From Actinoplanes sp. L3-i22 (GTDB taxonomy: Bacteria > Actinomycetota > Actinomycetes > Mycobacteriales > Micromonosporaceae), in the NCBI RefSeq assembly GCF_019704555.1, contig NZ_AP024745.1:5588501-5652500 (forward strand): 64,000 bases of DNA, written 5' to 3'. The notes beneath the pieces were generated by a model, which was not told the DNA's origin, made no database searches, and worked only from the letters and a program-made list of their open reading frames with translations. Each line of letters begins with the position of its first letter. The stretch's first letter is position 1. Made by a program: the position numbers and the translations under genes. Below are positions 59,006 through 64,000 of this stretch, piece after piece.

Positions 59006-61727
59006 GCGCGTCGATGCCGGGCACCTGGCGCAGCTCGGCGCGGGCGGTGATGCCGAGCTTCGGGAAGATCCGGTACAGGTGCGCGCCGACCGTCCGGTGC
59101 GACAGCTGGAGCCGGTCACCGATCTCCCGGTTGGACAGCCCGGTGGCGGCCAGCCGGGCGATCTGCAGCTCGGACCCGGACAGGGCGGACATCGATCCGG
59201 CGGTCTGCGGCACGGAGACGCCCGCGGAGCGCAGCGCCCGGCGCGCCCGGTCGGCCCACGGCGTCGCGCCGACCGTGTCGAAGACCTGCGCGGCGGCGGC
59301 CAGCTCGTCGCGGGCGGCGACACTGCGCCGCTGCCGGCGCAGCCACTCGCCGTAGACCAGCCGGGTCCGGGCGACCTCCAGGGGCCACTTCCCGGTGACC
59401 CCCTCGGCGATCGAGGCGCGGAAGTGCCGCTCGGCCGCCGGTCCGTCGGCGAGCAGCGCGCGGGCGCGTTCCAGCAGCAGCCGCAACTGGGCCGAGTCGA
59501 ACGGCTCCGCGTACCCGGCGGTCTGCTCCAGCAGCGGGCGCACCCGGTCCGCCTGCCCGGCGCGGCAGGCCGCCTCGACCAGGTCGGCGATGCCCCAGGC
59601 GGCCGCGGCCGGGTGCGCGCGGGCGGCGACGAACGCGTCGGCGGCCGCGGCGAACCGGCCGCCGGCCAGCGCCGCCAGCCCGCGGGCCCGATCCAGGTCG
59701 GCGACGACGTTGGCGGTGGCCGGACGGACCACGACGGCGAGGACCTCGTCCAGCGCCGCGGTGTCGCCGCGCCAGGCGTGCACGATCGCGGCGGTCGCGG
59801 CGGCGTAGGCGGCCACCCCGCCGAGATCCAGCTCCTCGCTGAGCCGGCGGCCGGCGTCCGCCTCGGTGAGCGCCTCGGTGAGCTGCCCGGTGTGCAGGCG
59901 GGACGACGCCAGGCTGCTCAGCGCGACGGACAGCTCGGCGACGGCGCCCCGGTGCTGCGTCGCGTCGACGGTGGCCATCCAGGCGCGCTGCGCCTCGACG
60001 TGCAGGTGCAGCGCGTCCGTGGCCAGGGCGAGAGCGACATGGACGGGGTACGGCAACCGGGGCAGCTCCCGGATCGCCGCGAGCATGGCCGGGCGCACCT
60101 GCCGGACGTACCGGGCCGGGTCGGCCGCGGCCAGGCCCATCACCCGGCGCGGGTCCGCCGGGTCCAGGTGCAGGTCGAGCACCGCCGCCGTGACCAGGTC
60201 GCGCACCGCCGCCGGCGCGGCCCGGCTGTGGCAGTGCATCGCGGCCATCACCAGCACCTCGGCGCCCAGTCCCGGGTCGACCGGCAGGACCGCCCGGGCC
60301 ACGGCGACCTGCGCGGCGATGTCGTACTCGCGGTGCCCGATGGTCAGCGACACGGTGGCCTCGGTGATCATCGTCAGCGCCGCCGCGACCGGATCGGCCG
60401 GGCCCTCGCGCGCCTGCCGGATCAGCGCCATCGCCCGGTCGTTGCGGCCGGCGTGGCGGGCGGCGTCGGCCGCCTCGGCGAACCGCCGGGCCCGGGCGGT
60501 GGCGGCCGGGGACAGCTGGGCGGCCCGCCGCAGACCGGCCATCGCGGCGGCCGGCCCACCACGGGCCAGCTCGCCGCGCGCGGTCCGCTCCAGCTCAGCG
60601 GCGACGGCCTCGTCCGGGCCGACGGTGGCCGCCGCGAGATGCCACACCGCGCGGACCGGATCGTCGACGACCTCGGCGAACGCCCGGTGCGCGGCGAGGC
60701 GCGCGGCCAGGGTGGCCCCGTGGTAGATCGTCGGCCGGAGCAGCGGATGGCGGAACAGCAGCCGCGCGCCGGCCACCGTGACCAGGTCGTCCCGCTCGGC
60801 CGCGTCCAGCGGATCCAGATCGAGGCCGGTGCGGGCGGCGGCCCGGGCCAGGTCGGCCAGCGACTGGCCCGGATCGGCCGCGGCGAGCAGCAGCAACCGC
60901 CGGGTGTCGGCGGGCAGCGCGGCCACCCGCCCGGCGAACACCGAGCCCGGCCGGCCGGTCAGCGGCAGGCGCGGCGGCAGCGTGCCCGGGTCCAGCGGGA
61001 CCTGCCGGGTCAGCGCCCGGGCCAGCTCGACGATCGCGAGCGGATTGCCCTCCGCCTCGTCCAGCACCCGGTGGCGGATCTCGGCGTCGAGCCCCGGGCT
61101 GACCGACTCCAGCAGGGCGGCGGCCTCCGCCGCGGGCATCGGCGCGAGGACCAGGCGGGGCAGCCCGTACGCGCCGAGCGGATCGGACGGGGCCGGCCGG
61201 CACGTCGCCACCAGCACGATCGGGGCCGCGGTGAGCCGGCGCGCGACGAACCCGATCACCTCGACCGACGGCTGGTCCATCCACTGGACGTCCTCGGTGA
61301 CCAGCAGCAGCGGCCGGTCCCGGGCCAGGTCGGTGAGCAGGCTGAACACGGCCAGCGCGACGAGCATCCGGTCGGCCGGACCGTCCGCGGCCCCGAACGC
61401 GGCGCGCAACGCGGACCGTTGCCGCACCGGCAGGGCGTCGGCGCGGTCCAGCAGGGGATGGATGAGCTGGTGCAGGGCGGCGAACGGGATCGGGGACTCG
61501 GCTTCCGCGCCGGAACCGGCCAGCGTCCGGACACCGAGGCCGGCGGCGAACGCCACGGTGTCGTCGACCAGGGTGGACTTGCCGAGGCCGGCGTCGCCGT
61601 GCACCACCAGCGCCGCGCCGGCGACGGGCCGGCCGTCGAACAGCGCCCGCAGCCGGGACACCGCCCCGGACCGGCCGATCAACGGTCCGACCTGGGGTGC
61701 ACGTGGCGAAGTATGGCACGACTGCAT
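58989..61727 (-). CDS. LAL-type LuxR family regulator (large ATP-binding), copy 2
   Basis: A 912-residue LAL protein. Walker A is ALVVHGDAGLGKSTLVDDTVAF near residue 40, Walker B LLLVTEDVQWMDQPSVEV near residue 140, VLDEAEGNPLAIVELARAL is the STAND segment, and the C-terminal LSGSELQIARLAATGLSNREIGDRLQLSHRTVGAHLYRIFPKLGI is the LuxR helix-turn-helix. It is only distantly similar to copy 1, so the pair is not a recent duplication. Its ATG at 61727 is divergent from the SARP gene across 66 bases, so the two probably share a promoter region and may form one regulatory circuit. Confidence 0.93.
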   Translation of the reverse strand: MQSCHTSPRAPQVGPLIGRSGAVSRLRALFDGRPVAGAALVVHGDAGLGKSTLVDDTVAFAAGLGVRTLAGSGAEAESPIPFAALHQLIHPLLDRADALPVRQRSALRAAFGAADGPADRMLVALAVFSLLTDLARDRPLLLVTEDVQWMDQPSVEVIGFVARRLTAAPIVLVATCRPAPSDPLGAYGLPRLVLAPMPAAEAAALLESVSPGLDAEIRHRVLDEAEGNPLAIVELARALTRQVPLDPGTLPPRLPLTGRPGSVFAGRVAALPADTRRLLLLAAADPGQSLADLARAAARTGLDLDPLDAAERDDLVTVAGARLLFRHPLLRPTIYHGATLAARLAAHRAFAEVVDDPVRAVWHLAAATVGPDEAVAAELERTARGELARGGPAAAMAGLRRAAQLSPAATARARRFAEAADAARHAGRNDRAMALIRQAREGPADPVAAALTMITEATVSLTIGHREYDIAAQVAVARAVLPVDPGLGAEVLVMAAMHCHSRAAPAAVRDLVTAAVLDLHLDPADPRRVMGLAAADPARYVRQVRPAMLAAIRELPRLPYPVHVALALATDALHLHVEAQRAWMATVDATQHRGAVAELSVALSSLASSRLHTGQLTEALTEADAGRRLSEELDLGGVAAYAAATAAIVHAWRGDTAALDEVLAVVVRPATANVVADLDRARGLAALAGGRFAAAADAFVAARAHPAAAAWGIADLVEAACRAGQADRVRPLLEQTAGYAEPFDSAQLRLLLERARALLADGPAAERHFRASIAEGVTGKWPLEVARTRLVYGEWLRRQRRSVAARDELAAAAQVFDTVGATPWADRARRALRSAGVSVPQTAGSMSALSGSELQIARLAATGLSNREIGDRLQLSHRTVGAHLYRIFPKLGITARAELRQVPGIDAPTPDD

Positions 61728-61793
61728 CCTCCGAAGACCGGCACAGTCGTCGGACGGATGCCTGGCCGGGCCGTACGCCGAAGGATGTTTTCC

Positions 61794-62600
61794 ATGTCGA
61801 CCTCACAGTTGTCCTTCACGGTGCTCGGAGCGGTGCGGGCCCGGCACGGCGCCCACGAGATCGATCTCGGGCCGCCGCAGTGCCGGGCGCTGCTGACCGT
61901 GCTCCTGATCGCCGGCGGGGAGCCGGTCAGCGTGCCGGAGCTCGTCGACACGATGTGGGGGCCGCGGGCGCCGGCGAGCGCGGTCAACGCCGTACATCGC
62001 AATGTCGGTCTGCTGCGCCGGCGCCTGGAACCCGGGCTGGCGGCGCGCGCGCCCGGCGGCTGGCTGCGCCGGGTCGGCGGCGGCTACCGGTTGCGGGCCG
62101 ACGCCGGGACCCTGGATCTGCTGCGGTTCCGGGAACTGGCCGGGCAGGCGCGGCGGCGGTCCGCGGCCGGCTTCCGGGCCGAGGCGGCGGCCCGGTACGC
62201 GGACGCGCTCGCCGTGTGGCACGGGCCGCTCGCCGACGGGATCGCCGCCGAGCTGCGCGAACATCCGGCATTCCGGTCGGTGGAGCGCGAGCGTACGGCG
62301 GTGGCCCGGGCCGCCGCCGCGGAAGCGCTCAGCTGCCGGGACGGCGATCGGCTGCTCCCGGCGATCGAGGCGGCGGCCGGGCGGGACCCGTTCGACGAGG
62401 TGCTGCAGGCCCGCCTGGTGCTGCTGCTGGCGGCGAGTGGGCAGCAGGCGCGGGCGCTGCACGTCTACCGGCGGGTGCGCGAGCGCCTGGCCGAGGAGCT
62501 GGGCATCGACCCGGGGGCGGCGCTGACCGAGGCCCGCGACCGGGTGCTGCGCCCGGGCCCGGCGCACCCCGCGCGCCTGCGGGCGTCGGCCGCCGGCTGA
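61794..62600 (+). CDS. AfsR/SARP family transcriptional regulator (BTAD domain)
   Basis: A 268-residue SARP-type activator. The N-terminal OmpR-like winged helix is LSFTVLGAVRARHGAHEIDLGPPQCRALLTVLLI to VGGGYRLRADAGTLDLLRF (residues 8-105). The bacterial transcriptional activation domain follows to residue 255: YADALAVWHGPLAD, ERERTAVARAAAAEAL, EVLQARLVLLLAASGQQARALHVYRRVRERLAEELGIDPG. Such proteins usually activate antibiotic clusters, but no biosynthetic genes are visible nearby. ATG 61794 follows AAGG by nine bases. It is divergent from LAL copy 2. Confidence 0.92.
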   Translation: MSTSQLSFTVLGAVRARHGAHEIDLGPPQCRALLTVLLIAGGEPVSVPELVDTMWGPRAPASAVNAVHRNVGLLRRRLEPGLAARAPGGWLRRVGGGYRLRADAGTLDLLRFRELAGQARRRSAAGFRAEAAARYADALAVWHGPLADGIAAELREHPAFRSVERERTAVARAAAAEALSCRDGDRLLPAIEAAAGRDPFDEVLQARLVLLLAASGQQARALHVYRRVRERLAEELGIDPGAALTEARDRVLRPGPAHPARLRASAAG

Positions 62601-62620
62601 CGATGATCTAGGGTGCGGGC

Positions 62621-63955
62621 GTGTCGTGGGGCGAGGTCGAGGTCTTCCAGGGGCGCACGTTCGTGACGCGGGGCCGGCTCACCACCGGGGTGGCCGTCGA
62701 CGGCGATGCCGCCGGCGCGGGGCTGGGCGAGGCGATTCTGCGACTCTACGCGCTGGACCCGGAGTCCTACCGGGACGAACAGGCCTCGTGGCGGAGGTTC
62801 TGTGCGGACGTCGTCGGTGTCCCGGCCTGGCGATACCGGCCGGAGAAGTCCGCGCGGGTCTTCCTCAGCGACGACACGTGGCAGGTCGCCGTCGACCCGG
62901 CCGGCCCGGAGGCGGAGATGCCGGTGGGGGCGGTCGGCGACGTCCCGCACGAGCTCGGCGCGATGGTGCGCGGCGTCCTCGACGCGGCCGAACCACGGTG
63001 GCCGGCGATCCGCCAGGCGATGATCATGACCTTGGCCACCGGCCGGCTGATCGTCATGCCGGTCGTCGCCGCGACCGTCGTCGGCCCGGTGTTCACCGCC
63101 GAGCCCGCGGTACTTCTCGCGGCGGTCCGGGCCGCGCTCGCCGAGTCGGACCGGGACCGGGGCGAGAATCCGGAGTACGCCGAGGCGCTCGCCGCCGCCG
63201 GGATCGACTGGCACCTGCTCAACGGGTGCGCGACCGTGCACCTCGAGGAGCTGTCCACCGGCTCGGCCCGGCTCACCGGCGCGGGCAGTGCCGGGAACCG
63301 GCCCGTCGCGGAGCGGACCTGGCTGGGCTCGGCCGGCGACCTCGCCGCCGTGTGCGCCGAGGCCGGCCGGATGATCGCGGATCTTCCGGTCGAGCATCTG
63401 CCGCCCGGGACCCCGGCCGGGACGAGCTTCGGGATCAAGCAGTGCTGGCTGGCGGTGCGGGCGAGCACGGTCGAGCGGGTCGCCGCCGCGATCGGCCTGG
63501 CCGGCGGCACGGCGACCGGCTGGGCGGAGGGCGTGCCGGCCGCCCGCGGTGGACAGGTCTTCGTCTCGCCGCCGGCCGGTGGGTGGATCTTCGTGGTCAA
63601 CGCCGGGCGCTGGTCCGGCGGGCGGTCCGTGGCGTCGCTCAGCGCGGAGCTCGGCACCGAGGTGCAGTACTTCGGCAATCACCGGGTCGCGGACTATGCC
63701 GAGTGGGCGCTCGCCGTGGACGGGCGGCTCGTCCGGCACGTGTACTGCAGCGAGTCCACCGAGGAGGGGTGCGAGGAGACGGGCGCGCCCACTCCGGTGG
63801 AGATCGAGATGGGGTTCTCGGCGACGGAACCGGGCGGGATGTGGGCCGACCAGGACGACGTCATGCGGGTCGCCGCGGCCTGGAGCATCGACCCGCACGC
63901 CCTCGGCGTGATCGAGTCGAGCCCCCGCCCCGGCCTCCTCGGCCACCTGACCTGA
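62621..63955 (+). CDS. Hypothetical 444-residue protein
   Basis: A protein without recognised domains or membrane segments. It begins at GTG 62621 (SWGEVEVFQGRTFVTRGRLTTGVAVDG). The N-terminal half includes RRFCADVVGVPAWRYRPEKSARVFLSDDTW. The C-terminal half, from WLAVRASTVERVAAAIGLAGG to GGWIFVVNAGRW and VQYFGNHRVADYAEWALAVDGRLVRHVYC, looks like a compact alpha/beta domain with four tryptophans. Codon use is normal. It starts 20 bases after the SARP gene and may be cotranscribed with it. No function is proposed. Confidence 0.75.
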   Translation: MSWGEVEVFQGRTFVTRGRLTTGVAVDGDAAGAGLGEAILRLYALDPESYRDEQASWRRFCADVVGVPAWRYRPEKSARVFLSDDTWQVAVDPAGPEAEMPVGAVGDVPHELGAMVRGVLDAAEPRWPAIRQAMIMTLATGRLIVMPVVAATVVGPVFTAEPAVLLAAVRAALAESDRDRGENPEYAEALAAAGIDWHLLNGCATVHLEELSTGSARLTGAGSAGNRPVAERTWLGSAGDLAAVCAEAGRMIADLPVEHLPPGTPAGTSFGIKQCWLAVRASTVERVAAAIGLAGGTATGWAEGVPAARGGQVFVSPPAGGWIFVVNAGRWSGGRSVASLSAELGTEVQYFGNHRVADYAEWALAVDGRLVRHVYCSESTEEGCEETGAPTPVEIEMGFSATEPGGMWADQDDVMRVAAAWSIDPHALGVIESSPRPGLLGHLT

Positions 63956-63961
63956 CGGTGG

Positions 63962-64000
63962 TCACGAGAGGCCGGTGACGAAGAGCAGCCCGGCGATGAC
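63962..64000 (-). CDS. C-terminal end of a gene entering from the right edge
   Basis: The last 12 sense codons on the minus strand read VIAGLLFVTGLS and end in TGA at 63962. The hydrophobic tail suggests the end of a membrane protein. Too little is present to identify it, and the frame could be chance. Confidence 0.35.
   Translation of the reverse strand, partial: VIAGLLFVTGLS

Noticed and set aside
59079..61793. Long plus-strand frame upstream of the SARP gene
   Set aside because: It is antisense to LAL copy 2 and has no protein-like motif; only the part from 61794 is the real SARP gene.

Overview
The window is very GC-rich, uses GTG and TTG starts freely, and is dense with TetR, LacI, MarR, MerR, PadR, ECF-sigma, LAL-LuxR and SARP regulators. 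This fits a filamentous actinomycete, most likely of the Micromonosporaceae (Actinoplanes-like). That placement is an inference from composition and gene content, since no rRNA, tRNA, insertion sequence, phage gene or CRISPR array was seen. About 69 coding features cover nearly the whole window and no gap exceeds 300 bases.

Region by region. 0-3.3 kb: a truncated sarcosine-oxidase-like flavoenzyme, a DUF1772 membrane protein divergent from a TetR regulator, and an erythromycin-esterase-family protein. 3.3-8.4 kb: a complete His-Xaa-Ser (HXS) locus, hxsA-hxsD-hxsB-hxsC, on the minus strand. It comprises a histidine/serine triplet precursor with a predicted membrane anchor, a small HxsD protein and two paired radical SAM proteins. 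A frame-broken secreted ricin-type lectin lies just downstream and a membrane protein is divergent from it. 8.5-11.2 kb: alpha/beta hydrolase, TetR and an unknown protein. 11.2-17.1 kb: a catabolic-looking region with RpiR regulator, ornithine-cyclodeaminase-like dehydrogenase, a histidine-ammonia-lyase-family protein without the canonical Ala-Ser-Gly cofactor triad, a LacI regulator with twin operators, an amidohydrolase and a cysteine-dioxygenase-like cupin.

17.1-20.8 kb: a secreted repeat protein, an ECF sigma factor with a membrane partner, and a STAS/anti-sigma-kinase pair. 20.8-26.6 kb: a five-gene dipeptide ABC importer operon. 26.7-31.4 kb: PAP2 phosphatase, MarR-linked quinone oxidoreductase, XRE regulator and a second, more divergent lyase of the histidine-ammonia-lyase family. 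31.5-34.9 kb: an OpuC/ProU-type quaternary-ammonium ABC importer, divergent from that second lyase and sharing its promoter region. This suggests uptake of a betaine such as ergothioneine followed by elimination of trimethylamine without the MIO cofactor.

35-45.4 kb: EAL phosphodiesterase, MerR-linked DrrAB-type exporter, DHA2 drug exporter, PadR with its membrane partner, S51 peptidase, NAD synthetase and an ABC-2 exporter. 45.4-50.2 kb: a two-component system, three proteins of unknown function and a Ser/Thr kinase. 50.3-54.1 kb: two acetyltransferases, a NIPSNAP protein, an L7/L12-like membrane protein, an ECF sigma factor with SnoaL tail and a quinone oxidoreductase carrying a 27-bp internal duplication. 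54.1-64 kb: an FUSC transporter, two convergent LAL regulators, a SARP regulator, an unknown 444-residue protein and the tail of a further gene.

The most unusual biology is the membrane-anchored HXS system and the two histidine-ammonia-lyase-family enzymes that lack the normal MIO triad.
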